NCBI GenBank assembly: GCA_013407085.1 | Contig: JACCGJ010020207.1 | Coordinates: forward strand, 26,970-90,969 | Length of the DNA: 64,000 bases | From: Atriophallophorus winterbourni | Taxonomy: Eukaryota > Platyhelminthes > Trematoda > Plagiorchiida > Microphallidae | Direction of reading: 5' to 3' | In this document: one piece after another, positions 1 through 10,914 of the stretch | Layout: the number at the start of each line of letters is the position of its first letter | How positions within the stretch are numbered: the first letter of the stretch is position 1 | The notes under the pieces: model-generated | Told to the model about the DNA's origin: nothing | Databases searched by the model: none | What the model saw: only the letters and a program-made list of their open reading frames with translations | Position numbers and translations under genes: made by a program

Positions 1-242
1 AGTTCAAATTTGAGGTCTTTTTATTTTTTGTTTAAAATTTGATAGCATAAAACCAACGCCTTTTTAATTCATTTTGATATCTTCGTTTGACATCGTTTAC
101 TATTTAAATCGTGGATTTTTGATTTTCATAATTAGCATTATCCGACCATCCTTGAGTTCACTATGCAATTACCAAATTTGAACAATCTGAATATTCATAT
201 ATCATTCTTCATTGTGGGTTCTACGCGTAAAAAATTCATATA

Positions 243-1253
243 CCGTAAATACCCGCGTATAGTACGATACCATGTATAGGACGCAGTGGATATTTGACCC
301 TAAAAACGATGGAAAAACTGTGTACCTATGTATAGGACGCATCCTAATTTTAGTCCTTAATTTCCATTAATTGTTATAGAAAAGGTGAAATTAAGTCAAT
401 CACGGTGAACTCCATACAATCGCTATGATCGTCGTATGTGCTGATTGCTGACTCATTCATCCTGTCAGTCAGCAGACGTCTGTCTAGCCTATGTAGACTA
501 TCGTGGAAAGTGCACTTCTCATTCTTGAGCGTCTTGTCGAATGATTGGATGACATTTTTTAAGGAAAAGTTTCTGCTCCAACGATAGTGAAATACTACTC
601 CATGATTGGTTGTTATTACACTTTCATGATATTACACATCGGCAGTACCTACCTATTACCGGTGTTTTTAAAGATACAGTTCATTATTACCCTTCAACAT
701 GACGGAGACAAGACGACAGAGCTATACTTCAAACTTTAAAATGGAAGTGATCAAGTACGCGAAAGTACACGGGAACCGGGCAGCTCAGCGGTAATTTGGT
801 CCTACTGAATGCGTGATCAGAAAATGGAGAAAAGCCGAAAGTACCATTAAAGAAATGCGGAAGGTGAAGAGGGCGAACAGAGGCTCGAAGTCTCACCACC
901 CTAACCTAGAAAAGGCGCTCATTAAATGTATTCAAGATATTCGTCGAGACTGTCTGGGGGTCCGCACTACTACCGTTCGTGTCCAGGCACTAAGATTGGC
1001 GAAAGAGCAAAGCATTGCAGATTTTAAGGCGTCGATGAACTGGTGCAGTAGATTTTTTGGAACAAATAACCTATCAATAAGACGAAGAACAACCATTAGT
1101 CAGCGACTACCCAGCGACCACGAGGATTTATTATTCTGGTATTATGATAAATGCATAATTTTTTATAATAAAAGTATCCATTGATAAGACGCACCTGGGT
1201 TTTTAGGGCAACTTATAAAGAAAAAAATGCGTCCTATACGCGGGTATTTACGG
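243..1253 (+). mobile_element. pogo-like TA-target DNA transposon, deletion derivative
   Basis: Perfect 20 bp terminal inverted repeats starting CCGTAAATACCCGCGTATAG lie at 243-262 and, inverted, at 1234-1253. A TA duplication flanks the element (241-242, 1254-1255). The empty site is visible in the sister repeat near 2570, where the flanks join directly. A subterminal 'tgtataggacgca' motif occurs twice near the left end, and related 'gacgca' motifs occur near the right end. TA target and pogo-type DNA-binding coding sequence place it in the Tc1-mariner/pogo superfamily. At 1011 bp it is too short for the full transposase, so it is non-autonomous. Confidence 0.88.
699..1184 (+). pseudogene. 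pogo-type transposase N-terminus (DNA-binding half), broken
   Basis: From ATG 699 the frame encodes a Brinker-type DNA-binding segment (SYTSNFKMEVIKYAKVHGNRAA, then FGPTECVIRKWRK) followed by a CENP-B/Tc5-like helix-turn-helix region (SIADFKASMNWCSRFF, residues about 107-122). This order is typical of pogo transposases with an added BrkDBD. An in-frame TAA at 792-794 (codon 32) breaks the first domain. The frame ends at 1182-1184 just after the 'LPSDHEDLL' linker, and the whole DDE catalytic domain is absent. It probably gives no active product. Family is confident; exact subfamily is not. Confidence 0.75.
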
Positions 1254-2713
1254 TATTTGAATCATCGATAAATTGCCACATCACCATCATTTCTGAACCG
1301 TATATTTCAAATGTTGCAGCTTTTACAAGAACGTTACGTAATCAACGTTAATCACATCCGTAAATCACGAATAACATTCCACTGATCGTGCAAGGTAAGC
1401 GACAGAAAAATTCCGGATTGTTTCAGAGTTTGAATAAGGAACGACATATTGGATTCGCGTTGATCAGAACGATGTGCAAATCATTAGGACCTCATGCTAT
1501 ATGTGGGCATTATTGGAGGAAATGACTCTGATCAATCTGGCATATACACGGATGTGTCGATCGATAGTCATATCTGGAATTAAATCAAAAAAAGGCATAC
1601 CTCAGTGGTGCTCTTTCCTTATTGCCTGTGAGGATCATTATCAAATCTTTATCAAGTAGCCTGGGAAACGTATAGGGGATGTGTAGAGTAAGTGTGGAAA
1701 ATGCTGGAGTAAAGGCTGTGTTTGGTGCGGGACTAAATGTTGAACTCATCAATATTGTTTAATTCCAGGTTCGTGGGCGAATGCAGAGATTAATTATCGG
1801 ACATTTCGGTGTGATATTTGCCATCATTTGTTTCAGCATGTTCCATCGGTCTAAACTACTAGACATTATTTTGTATTTAATGTATGCAGACACAATCCAA
1901 AGACCAAAACGTGGTGTTTCTGTAGATTATTGAATATGGTCCAGATACTCTCGTTGATCTTGCGATAGAATTTTAACCATTGGTAATTTCACCATTTCGG
2001 TATCGATCTGTAAGATTATATTCCCACGTTTTAATTGTAAGATGCTCGTTAAAATTATAAGTTCTGTCTACTGGTACCAAAAGAACAATGATTTAACCCT
2101 GAATTGAAGAGTATGTGAAGGAAATGCTAGAAGATTCTAAGCAACAATATAGTAGACATTACACATGTTCATATTTTACAACATGGATGTTGAATTGTGA
2201 ATGTTTTCTATCACAATGATATTGTAAATTCATGATTATTCACCATCATCTCAAAGCTAATAACAATCCATGCACCGAGATGAAGGTGCATTACCTTATA
2301 TAACCTTATTTCAATTTTCTCCTCTCATTCAAAGTTCAAATTTGAGGTATTTTTACTTCTTTATTTAAAATTTGATAACACAAAATCAAAGCCTTTTTAA
2401 TTCATTTTGATACCTTCGTTTGACATCGTTAACTACTCAAATCCTGAATTTTCGATTTTCATAATAAGCATAATCTGAACATCAGTCTGTTCACCGTGCA
2501 ATTAACAAATTTGAATAACCTGAATATTCATATATCATTCTTCATGGCAAGTTCTACGCGTAACAATTCCTATATTTGAATCATCGATAAATTGCCACAT
2601 CACCAACATTTCTGAACCGAATATTTCAAATGTTGCAGCTTTAACAAGAACGTTACATAATCACCGTAAATCACATCCTTAAATCACCAATAACTTTTCA
2701 CTGATCGTGCAAG

Positions 2714-4046
2714 GTGACTTGACTTGACTTATTCCCTTGAGTTCGTGGAGGAACATAGTGCCTTGGCAACTCGTTTCCAGTTTGGTCTGTCCATAGCAGC
2801 TAGTTTGATGTCGTTCCAGTTAAGTCCACACTTGCGGATTTCCTCTTCACAAGAGCGCCTTCAAAATAGCCTTGGGCGTCCGACCCGTCTCTCCCCGATT
2901 GGGTTCCATTCCAGAGCATGACGCGTGATGTCATCATAAGGTTTCCGCAAGGTGTGCCCAACCCATCTCTACTTTCTTCTACTGATCTGCTGGGCGATCG
3001 GGTCCTCAGCAGCAACCTGCCACAGATCTTGATTCCTCATCTTTTCTGGCCATTTTACCGATTCTGGCGACTATGTCTTCGTCCGTGCCACCACTTATTG
3101 AAACAAGGCTGCCGAGGTAGACGAATTGCGTGACGTCTTTAACTGCTTTACCATTGATGGTGATTGATGGGTGCTCGTCAGTTGGCACACAGAGGACTTC
3201 TGTTTTTCGGTATTCACGCGTAGTCCTGCATATGAGGCAAAGTGTGCTGGTCTGTCCGTCTTTCTCTGAAGACGTTGGGGGTCACGTGATATCAAGCAGA
3301 CATCATCAGCGTATTACAGATCCTCAAAATGGTCGGATTCCTTCCAATCGATACCGTTCCTCTCACCTTTTACTGTCTGTTTCATTATCCAGTCTATTAC
3401 CAACAGAAAAATCATTAAAGACAACAGGCATCCCTGGCGTACGCCAGTCTCAACTGCAAATGGATCGGTAAGTCTTCCGTTGTGAATTACCTGATAAGAC
3501 TCACCTTCATACAGCTGCTTTATCGGGTCCATGTACAGCGGTGGGACACCATAGTATGTCAAAAGCTTCCATATGAATTCGCGGTCCATACTGTCGAAGG
3601 CTTTCTCAAAATCTACGAAGTTGAGGTAAAGAGGCGATTGCCATTCAATGCTTTGTTCGATTATTATGCTGAGGGTCGCAATTTGGTCTATACCAGACTT
3701 TTGTTTTCTGAAGCCCGATTGCTCTGGCCGATCAATAGCATCCCGCAAACGCAAAAGGATGATGCGCGTAAGTACTTTACTAGGGACTGAGAGCAGCATG
3801 ATACCTCGCCAGTTTTTTCATTGCTTCAGATCACCTTTCTTTAGAAGTTTGACCAAATGACCTCTCATCCAATCATTTGGGATCCGACTTTTTGACCAGA
3901 TTTTCTGCAGCAGAGGAAAAAACATATAGGCCGAGGTGTCCCAATCAACGTTCAGAGCTTCTGGTGGAATCCCATCTGGGCCTGGTGCTTTGCCATTCTT
4001 CAGCGATTTTAAGGCAAAAAGGATCTCATTTCGACAGGGGGGATCG
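2714..4046 (-). mobile_element. RTE-clade LINE, 5'-truncated
   Basis: Minus-strand LINE fragment flanked by a 7 bp TSD GTGCAAG (2707-2713 and 4047-4053). Unit 1 shows the empty site at 1388-1400. The 3' end is a short TGACT/TTGAC-type tandem tail (2715-2730), as is usual for RTE elements, which end in short tandem repeats rather than poly(A). The 5' end is truncated inside the reverse transcriptase palm, typical of target-primed insertion. Confidence 0.85.
2740..4046 (-). pseudogene. RTE reverse transcriptase, frameshifted
   Basis: Read from 4046 downward, the protein shows 'GKAPGPDGIP', then a frame at 3799-3314 with 'SGFRKQKSGIDQIATL' and 'FVDFEKAFDSMDR' (motif A), and 'ETGVRQGCLLS' (motif B). 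A different frame (3295-3095) carries 'RDPQRLQRKTDR', downstream of the expected YADD site. A third (3188-3006) has 'ITINGKAVKDVTQFVYLGSLVS', and 3015-2800 keeps the RTE C-terminal region, with part of the C-terminal segment apparently deleted. There are at least three frame changes. The 'DQIATL...IEQS.EW' signature is characteristic of RTE/SR2-like elements of flatworms (family knowledge). It has no endonuclease domain left. Confidence 0.85.
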
Positions 4047-4287
4047 GTGCAAGCTAAGCGACAGAAAAATTCCGGATTGTTTCAGAGTTCGAATAAGAAA
4101 CGACAAATTGGATTCGCGTTGATCAGGACGATGTGCAAATCATGAGGAACTCATGTAATATGTGGGCATTATCGGACGAAATGTCTCTGATCAATCTGTC
4201 ACATACACGAATGTGTCGATCGACAGTCATATCTGGAATTAAATCAATAAATGCAAAGCTCGGTGACGCACTTTTCTTATTGCCTCT

Positions 4288-5106
4288 TACGATGAAAAAA
4301 TAAAGTTTGTAATGAATCTGTGAGATTAGTTTATTGGTAACATTTCGCTCCTGAGTACGGAGAGAGATCAAGCTTAAATTGCATTCACCTGACCAATCAA
4401 AAGCTAGTTAAGAACTGCACAGTCCATGGTGCGTTCTGCGCTTGTTAAGAAGGACAGGCGCGTTCAATATCAACTGACGCACCACCACCCCTACGTGCCG
4501 TATAATCCCTTAATTGTTTTAGTCTTGGCAGGTGTGAATGACATCTGATGACAGATTAGCGCGATTGCTTAATCAGTGCGCACACTAGGGGTTACGCACG
4601 TTGATGTTTATTCGCTGCAGGACCGGATGCCACATTGTGGAGATATCAGCCCCATCCATCTTTTTGGCAGCATTCTTACCAGCCTATGTTATCTCAACCG
4701 CCTCAGCGTGAAGTCGTTCCATGTATGGTTTTATTCCCCGCCCTATCACTTCCACGTTATCAAGATCTGCGCTGTGACCGGTATCCAGCACATGTTCAGC
4801 TAGTGCTGAATCTCTTATCAGTGTTTGATATTCACTGGCATTGCGTGGCTGCTTGCCGATTCGATTTTTGTGTTCACTTATCCTAGTACTGAGTTCTCTG
4901 GATGTTTGTCCGATATATACTCCCGAGCAACCCTTAGAGTTGATTTTATATACGCAATTCGTCGGGCAGCCTTGAGGTGTTTTATCCTTGAGATGCGTTA
5001 ATAAGGAACTTAGCGTTCTACCCCTTTTATACGTTACTCGTATACCTGCGTTATTCAAGTAGAAACCAGATGGACGAATCATCGCGTCTTTAACCTGAGA
5101 TGTCAA
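4288..5106 (-). repeat. PLE1 left inverted arm with GIY-YIG fragment
   Basis: Reverse complement of about 6930-7713. The minus-strand frame 5106-4684 keeps a GIY-YIG domain: 'CVYKINSKGCSGVYIGQTSRELSTRISEHK' split here as C-V-Y-K-I-N, then GVYIGQTS, R-x-x-EHK, and the TGH motif ('VLDTGHSADLDN'). A nonsense TAG (4684-4686) replaces a Lys codon. The same frame then continues to the conserved C-terminal end 'VNVRNP'-like region and stop near 4587. Compared with the right arm it retains about a dozen bases that the right arm has lost. Confidence 0.85.
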
Positions 5107-6788
5107 CAGTACAAAGTCATACCAAGGGATCTGGTGGTCACACCTCCAGATAATTCACGCAATTCGAGGAAGGCTGCCGAAACCGCATCCAAATTTTTTC
5201 TAAAACAAAGGATCCACAGGGTCAAAGAAAACCTGACACACGCGCGTTCGAAAGCCTCGAGGTTGAAGTCCGAATTGCGAGCGGAGTTATCTGATGTGGA
5301 TTTCTGCAAAATCTGTGGAAAACACGCCGAGGTCTTGGCCACACAGACGAAGCAAATTAGAGAGAAACAGAAACGTAAGTTCGCCACTCTTTTAACATCT
5401 AAGGATAAATGTAATTCTACTAGTTCTTTTGATAACTGTGCTAAACAATATTCTAAAGTAATTAACTTATCAGATAGGCCGCTCTCGCAGACCGAACAAA
5501 CATTATTGGAAAAAGGTTTAAACTTCTCACTAAGTACAAAGGTTTTAAAACCTGAAGATATCATTCCATGCGTAGAATCTACTTTAACTCAGCTACCGGA
5601 AACACAGGCAGATGCACTACGCAAATGTATAGCCCGTATTATTAAGAAACAACAGTCAGAAAGGTGCAACCCTACGCAAGATGAACAGCGAGCACTTCTT
5701 AATCTGCTGAAAGAAGAGGGAATAGTGATCACTAGAGCCGACAAAGGCAAGGCCACAGTGACACTCTCAAAAAGTGATTGTATAATAAGGTTGAATCACA
5801 CCTTGCGGAAGGTCCCTATGACGTTATTGACAGCAGGAGAACCACGTCGATTATGAATAACCGTAAGCGGGTGATTTCGAGATACTTGCGTGGAATTAGG
5901 GAGGAACTAGGTCAGGGATTATGGTTCAGGCTATACCCGAAATCTGCTCAGACCCCCAGGTTCTACGGGATCCCGAAGATGCATAAGGTGGGCGTCCCTC
6001 TGCGACCAATCGTGGATGGCATTGGATCACCAACACACGAATTAGCGAAGCAATTCGCTCATTTGTTGAAACCACTAGTCGGCAACAGGGATTCTTTCAT
6101 TAAGAACTCCTTTGATTTCGTTCGTCGTTTGAGTACAATAACGCTCCACGAGGATGAAATGATGGTTATCTTCGATGTAAGCGCCTTGTTCACGAACGTG
6201 GACACCACGAGGGCTCTAGAATTTACAAAAAATGCTCTCAATTCAGACGCGACATTGGCAGATCGTACAAACTTGAGTGTACAGCAAATCGTTAACGGTA
6301 TCGCGGTTTGTCTGAATATGAACCACATCTTGTTTAATGGACAGTTATATAAGCAAAATGAAGGTTTAGCGATGGGTTCACCTATTTCCCCAGTGTTAGC
6401 GGATATGTACATGGAGCATTTTGAAGAGTTAGCTCTAAAAAATGTAGCTCTTCGGTCAAAGATATGGTGGCGTTATGGCGATGATACATTCGACATCATG
6501 AAACGTGACAGATTGGAAGCATTCCATAGTTACCTTAACAACCTGGATCCCAAAATCCAAGTTACAAAGGAGATTGAGTCGACAGAAGGGACACTTCCAT
6601 TCTTGGACTGTCTCGCGCGAGAGCGGAATGGTAAAATATGCACTACGGTCTATCGTAAGCCAATCGACACAGATGCGGTCTTGCGGTACTCATCAACGCA
6701 CCCCCAAAAAGTATTTAATTCAGTTGCGAAATCTCTGTTGTACAAAGTTGAACGCATGTACAGCGATGCCACCGATAAAAAGCGATAA
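5107..6788 (+). pseudogene. PLE1 reverse transcriptase (N-terminal domain + RT), frameshifted
   Basis: The first frame (about 5107-5785) carries the PLE N-terminal region, including a small Cys-His patch 'FCKICGKHAE', 'LSDRPLSQTEQTLLEKGLNF' and 'GIVITRADKGKATV'. A one-base shift near 5780 moves to a second frame (to 6788) with 'PRFYGIPKMHK', 'PLRPIVDGIGSP', motif A 'VIFDVSALFTNVD', motif B 'GLAMGSPISPVLADMYME', motif C 'RYGDDTF' and the thumb 'RYSSTHPQKV'. Motif C is YGDD where PLEs usually have YVDD; the two Asp are kept. No ATG-led start is visible because the left arm is fused directly to the internal coding sequence. A further shift at about 6785 is followed by stops. Confidence 0.88.
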
Positions 6789-6869
6789 CCTGATCATGGT
6801 TACCCTAAGAGCCTAATTAAACGCTAACTGAAAAGGGTTAAATACCTAGCACCCAAAACGGTAAAGTTT

Positions 6870-7390
6870 GGCGTGCAACAGTTCCTATTCCTTACGTTAA
6901 GGAAGCATCAAAGGGGATAAGTCGAATCTTGAATAACGCAGGTACATGAGTAACGTATAAAAGGGGTAGAACGCTTAGTTCCTTATTAACGCAGCTCAAG
7001 AATAATACACCTTCAGGCTGCCCGACGAATTGCGTATATGAAATCAACTCGGGAGTATATATCGGACAAACATCCAGAGAACTCAGTACTAGGATAACTG
7101 AACACAAAAATCGAATCGGCAAGCAGCCACGCAATGCCAGTGAATATCAAACACTGATAAGAGATTCAGCACTAGCTGAACATGTGGTGGACACCGGTCA
7201 CAGCGTAGATCTTGATAACGTAGAAGTGATAAGGCGGGGAATAAAACCATGCATGGAACGACTTCGCGCTGAGGCGGTTGAGATAACAAAGGCTGATGAG
7301 AATGCTGTCAATAAGGTGGATGGGGCTGATATCTCCACAACCTGGCGTCCGGTCATGCAGCGGATAAACATTAACGTCCGTAACCCCTAG
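6870..7390 (+). pseudogene. PLE1 GIY-YIG endonuclease domain, damaged
   Basis: The linker after the reverse transcriptase ('VPIPYVKEASKGISRILNN') contains a stop (TGA, about 6947) and is followed by 'CPTNCVYEINS' and 'GVYIGQTSRELSTRITEHK'. An 11-12 base deletion removes the residues between the two GIY-YIG strands that are intact in the inverted arm. The last stretch is open, ending 'ADISTTWRPVMQRININVRNP' at the stop 7388-7390. The domain nicks target DNA in PLE transposition (family knowledge). Confidence 0.85.
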
Positions 7391-7753
7391 TGTGCTCAGC
7401 GATAACGCAATCGCGCTAATCTGTCAGAAGATGTCATTCACACCTGCCGAGACTAAAACAATTAAGGGATTATACGACACGTAGGGGCGGTGGTGCGTCA
7501 GTTGATATTGAACGCGCCTGTCCTTCTTAACGAGCGCAGAACCCACCATGGACTGTGCAATTCTCAACCAGCCTATGATTGGTCAGGTGAATGAAATTTA
7601 AGCTTGATCTCTGTTCGTACTGACACCCTTGGTCTGACGAAGCTTTTGTGCCAGAAGCGAAACTTTGACAATAAACTACTCTCAGAGATTCATTACAAAA
7701 TTTATTTTTCCATGATTATGATTTTTCGATATGTCACAAACATTTTCCATTAC
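7391..7753 (+). other. PLE1 3' region with decayed hammerhead-like motif
   Basis: Non-coding tail after the endonuclease stop. At 7629-7663 it holds TTGGT, CTGACGA, a GCTT/AAGC hairpin and GAAAC in hammerhead order. One extra base separates the core from stem II, and the expected cleavage triplet after GAAAC is replaced (TTT). The same block is better preserved in PLE-B. The last 40 bases (7714-7753) are the single-sided tail. Confidence 0.5.
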
Positions 7754-8478
7754 ATTGCCTCTCAGGATCATTATCACATCCTTGTCAAGTAGACCACAAA
7801 TCGTTTATGTGACGCGTAGAGTATGTGTCGGAAACGCATTAGACGAGGCTGTATTTGGAGCGGGACTAAATGTTGAATTCATCAATATTGTTTCATTCTA
7901 GGCGTTCATTAAGCGAATGCAGAGATTAATTATCGGACATCATCGAATTTTTGTATGATCTTTACCAACAACTTATCCTATTCACAAATACTTCAACAGT
8001 CTGAATTAAAAGACACTAATTGGTATAAAATGTATGCATACAAAACCCAAGGAACAAAACGTGGTGTTTCTGTCGATTATTGAATATGGTCCAAATACTC
8101 TCGTTGATCTTGCGATAGAATTTTAACCATAGGTAATTTTACCATTTCGGTATCGATCTGTAAGATTTTATTTCCACGTTTTAATTGACAGATGCACATT
8201 AAAATTATAAGTTTTGTCTACTCGTTCCAAAACAACAATGATTTAACCCTGAATTGAAGGGTATTTGAAGGTAATGCTAGAAGATTCTAAGCAACAATAT
8301 AATAAACATTACATGTTCATGTTTTTTCAAGATATATGTTGAATTGTGAATGTTTTCTATGACAATGATATTGTAAGTTCATGATTATTCGCTATCACCT
8401 TAAAGCTAATAACAATCCATGCACCACGATGAAGGTACATTACCTTAAATAACCTTATTTCAATTTTCTTATTTCATT

Positions 8479-8858
8479 CAAAGTTCAAATTAGAGGTCTC
8501 TTTATTTCTTTATTTGAAATTTGATAGCACAAAATCAAAGCCTTTTTAATTCGTTTTGATATCTTCGTTTGACATCGTTAACTACTCAAATCCTGGATTT
8601 TCGATTTTCATAATTAGCATAATCTGAACATCAGTGTGTTCACCATGCAATTAACAAATTTGAGCAATCTGAATATTCATATATCATTCTCCATTGTGGG
8701 TTCTACGCGTAGCAATTCCTATATTTGTATAATCGATAAATTGCCACATCACCAACATTTCTAAACCGAATATTTCAAATGTTGCAGCTTTAACAAGAAC
8801 GTCACGTAATCACTGTCAATCACATCTGTAAATCACAAATAATTTTCCACTGATCGTG
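8479..8858 (+). repeat. Tandem ~1.3 kb repeat, unit 3 (partial)
   Basis: Starts with 'agttcaaattagaggtc' and follows the unit 1 and unit 2 sequence through 'cactgatcgtgca' at 8850-8862. Similarity in this orientation then stops and the inverted copy begins. Confidence 0.75.
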
Positions 8859-8879
8859 CATTATTTGACCGATTCAGAT

Positions 8880-9820
8880 AAGAAATGATGGTGATATGAT
8901 ATTTCATCGATGATTAAAATGAATGAATTGTTAAGCGCAGCACTCGCAATAGCGAATAGTACATGGATATTTAAATTGTTCTAGTTTGGTAATTGCATAG
9001 TAAACACACGGATGGTCTGATAATGCTAATTATGAAAATCGACAATTCAGGATTTCAGTAGTTGAAGAGTTCAACAGAATATATCAAAATGAATTAAAAA
9101 CTCTTTGATTTTATGTTATCAAATTTTAAATAAAGAAGAATAAAGACCTCAAATTTTGAACTTTGAATTAAACCAGAAACGTAAAATGAGGTTAATTAAG
9201 GTAACGCACCTTCATTGTGGTGCAAGGTTTGATAATATCTTTGAGGTGATAGTGATGAACCGTGAGCTTACACTATCAAGGTGACATAAAAACTTTTACA
9301 ATGCAGCATCCATCTTGCAAAATCACAACATGTGTAATGTTTAAAAAACCATCAATTATAAAAAGTCAAACAAATTATTATTGAATATTTTTTTCAATAT
9401 TATATGAGCGAAATGACTAAAGTGAACGATAAGCAGCGGACATATTTACGAGACTGTAGTTTAGTATCCTTTCGCTTCTTATACAATTACGCATCATTTC
9501 ATGGTTCAATTATTGTTTTCTTGATACGAGTAGACAGCACTTATAATTTTAATGAGCCTTATAAAACAACATATTGGTAATAAACTTTTTCTTCTGCATT
9601 CCCAAATGGTTACATTACCACTAGTGTACATCGTATTACAATATCACCGATAGTATCTACACCATATTCGGTAATCTACAGAATCACAACGTTGTGGTAC
9701 TAAGGTTTCGTTTGCATAAGCTTAAATACCCATTAGTATGGAATAGTTTATTCCGATAGTCAATGAATGAACGTCCAGAATTCAACAACATTGATGTACT
9801 AGAAAAGCATACAATTAACC
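8880..9820 (-). repeat. Inverted, diverged copy of the 1.3 kb repeat
   Basis: Reverse complement of the tandem unit, starting from its 'catcatttct...atcgataaatt' block and running back through 'gaactttga' (9165) and 'cttcattgtggtgc' (9211). It continues to the 'aaaattataag...gtctactcgt' block (9525-9560) and the 'gaatatggt' block (9665). It is clearly more diverged than units 1-3 are from each other and forms a large imperfect palindrome with unit 3. Confidence 0.65.
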
Positions 9821-10139
9821 GATTTCGTTCTGTTCACCTAATCCAAACATGCTTTTCGATTGTTATCACTAGGTCGATCAAATGACAATGAATAAAATGA
9901 ACACATATAATCACATAGTGCAAACAATTAACGTGTTGTTAAATGAAGGATAATATATTTGGATGCAAGCTATTAGATAAAAGGCGAAAATTGCTCACTT
10001 ACGTTTTACAAACTTTCCACATATTACCTACCAGGCTTTAGCATTTATCAAAAATGAACATATTGAGGTGTGTGATTGAAATGCATGAAAATGAGATTCC
10101 TTGTTTATTGTAATGAGTTTAAGCCCTATCTACATGATT

Positions 10140-10340
10140 GTAGGCTCATGCGATTGAGTAGGTTGGTTGTACCAAACTTATACAAGAGTGGAATGCAAAC
10201 GCAAATTGTTTACAATTTTTCACACTGTTTAAAGTGCATTTAGATCCTAATTCTATTGTCCCGACCAGATGCGCGCAAACAGAACTATACTGGTCGTGGA
10301 GTGTGCGTGATGGAAATGCATGCAAATAAGCTTTCTTGAG
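10140..10340 (+). repeat. Retrozyme-like hammerhead monomer, degenerate
   Basis: Same family as the 242 bp repeat further right. It starts with a palindrome-like 'aggttggttgtaccaaac', then 'cactgttt', then a decayed ribozyme block at 10,259-10,295 ('gcgcaaacag' loop, 'ctggtcgtgg'). The hammerhead core is no longer intact (CAGATGC for CTGATGA; GAAAC lost). Confidence 0.6.
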
Positions 10341-10469
10341 CATGATGATTAATTACAGCTAATATGAAACAGAGTGCAAACTAATACGTATTAGCAAGTT
10401 GCGCTTGTATGCAACAATGTGAAAAGGTTGTTACGACCAACCTGTTCAGTCACATGAGCCGACACTCAT

Positions 10470-10700
10470 GAACACTGGGTTTGAACTAATGACCGTTAAC
10501 AAAAAACTCATTTGCATGCACCTCCATCACACACACACCCCACGATCGGGTTCGTGCTGTTTGCACTCATCAGGTGGGGACAGTAGGATCAGAATCCGCC
10601 TGCGCTTGAAACAGTGGAAGAATGGTAAAAAAGTTGTGTTTGTATGCCACTTTTGGGTAAGGTTGGTTCAACCAACCTGTTCAATCCTATGAGCCCAGGC
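10470..10700 (-). repeat. Retrozyme-like hammerhead monomer, minus strand
   Basis: Inverted partner of the 10,140 copy. Read on the minus strand it begins with the palindrome GGTTGGTTGAACCAACC, continues through 'ccactgtttcaagcg', and carries the ribozyme block described separately. A third partial copy in the same orientation lies at about 10,395-10,460. Confidence 0.65.
10538..10579 (-). ncRNA. Hammerhead ribozyme motif, one core change
   Basis: On the minus strand: stem I CCCCAC/GTGGGG (6 bp perfect), core CTGATGA (10,567-10,573), and stem II GTGC-AAACA-GCAC. The last core block reads GAACC instead of GAAAC, and the cleavage site is GATC rather than GGTC. The fold is preserved, but the A14 position is changed, so cleavage is expected to be weak or absent. 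Confidence 0.6.
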
Positions 10701-10837
10701 TCATGTAGGAAATTTTCTTTCAGAATGTCAACATGTATACCGGTAACCACGTCAATCAGCACATTCTTTCTTTAGAATGCATAATTTGCATTCAAATATG
10801 TTGCACATTCAATTAATTGCCGGTGTAAGACACATTA

Positions 10838-10873
10838 TATTATATATATAGATATAATATATATATATAGATA

Positions 10874-10910
<37 letters not shown>
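10838..10910. repeat. TA-rich microsatellite
   Basis: Long run of alternating T and A, interrupted only by a few 'taga' and 'atatct' variants. Simple-sequence repeat. Confidence 0.9.

Positions 10911-10914
<4 letters not shown>

Larger units (their letters stand above)
1..2332 (+). repeat. Tandem ~1.3 kb repeat, unit 1 (interrupted)
   Basis: The unit starts with 'agttcaaatttgagg' and runs to about 2332, where the same start recurs. Without the 243-1253 insertion its length is about 1.32 kb. Landmarks shared with the next unit are 'cactgatcgtgcaagg' (1380-1395 and 2700-2714) and the 'gcgggactaaatgttgaa' block (1726; 7860). No long reading frame survives across units, so I read it as a non-coding tandem or satellite-like repeat. 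The left edge is cut by the window, so the array may extend further left. Confidence 0.8.
4288..7753 (+). mobile_element. Penelope-like element PLE1 with inverted arms
   Basis: The element is bounded by a 9 bp TSD ATTGCCTCT (4279-4287; 7754-7762). Its 5' part (4288-5106) is an inverted copy of its own 3' part, the classic Penelope 'pLTR' arrangement in inverted orientation. The coding strand is plus: N-terminal domain, reverse transcriptase, then GIY-YIG endonuclease. The 3' end carries 40 extra bases (7714-7753) absent from the inverted 5' arm, comparable to the tail known in Drosophila virilis Penelope. Several frameshifts and stops show it is inactive. Confidence 0.9.
2333..8478 (+). repeat. 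Tandem ~1.3 kb repeat, unit 2 (split by RTE and PLE)
   Basis: The unit consists of 2333-2713, 4054-4287 and 7763-8478, which together give about 1.34 kb, the same length as unit 1. The gaps are the RTE insertion (2714-4046) and the PLE insertion (4288-7753). Each gap is closed by comparison with the uninterrupted stretch of unit 1 at 1380-1660. The next unit starts at about 8479 with the same opening sequence. Confidence 0.78.

Noticed and set aside
3130..3471. Plus-strand 113-codon frame
   Set aside because: Antisense to the RTE reverse transcriptase.
10838..10910. TA run as a possible promoter or origin
   Set aside because: A simple microsatellite; nothing nearby needs it.
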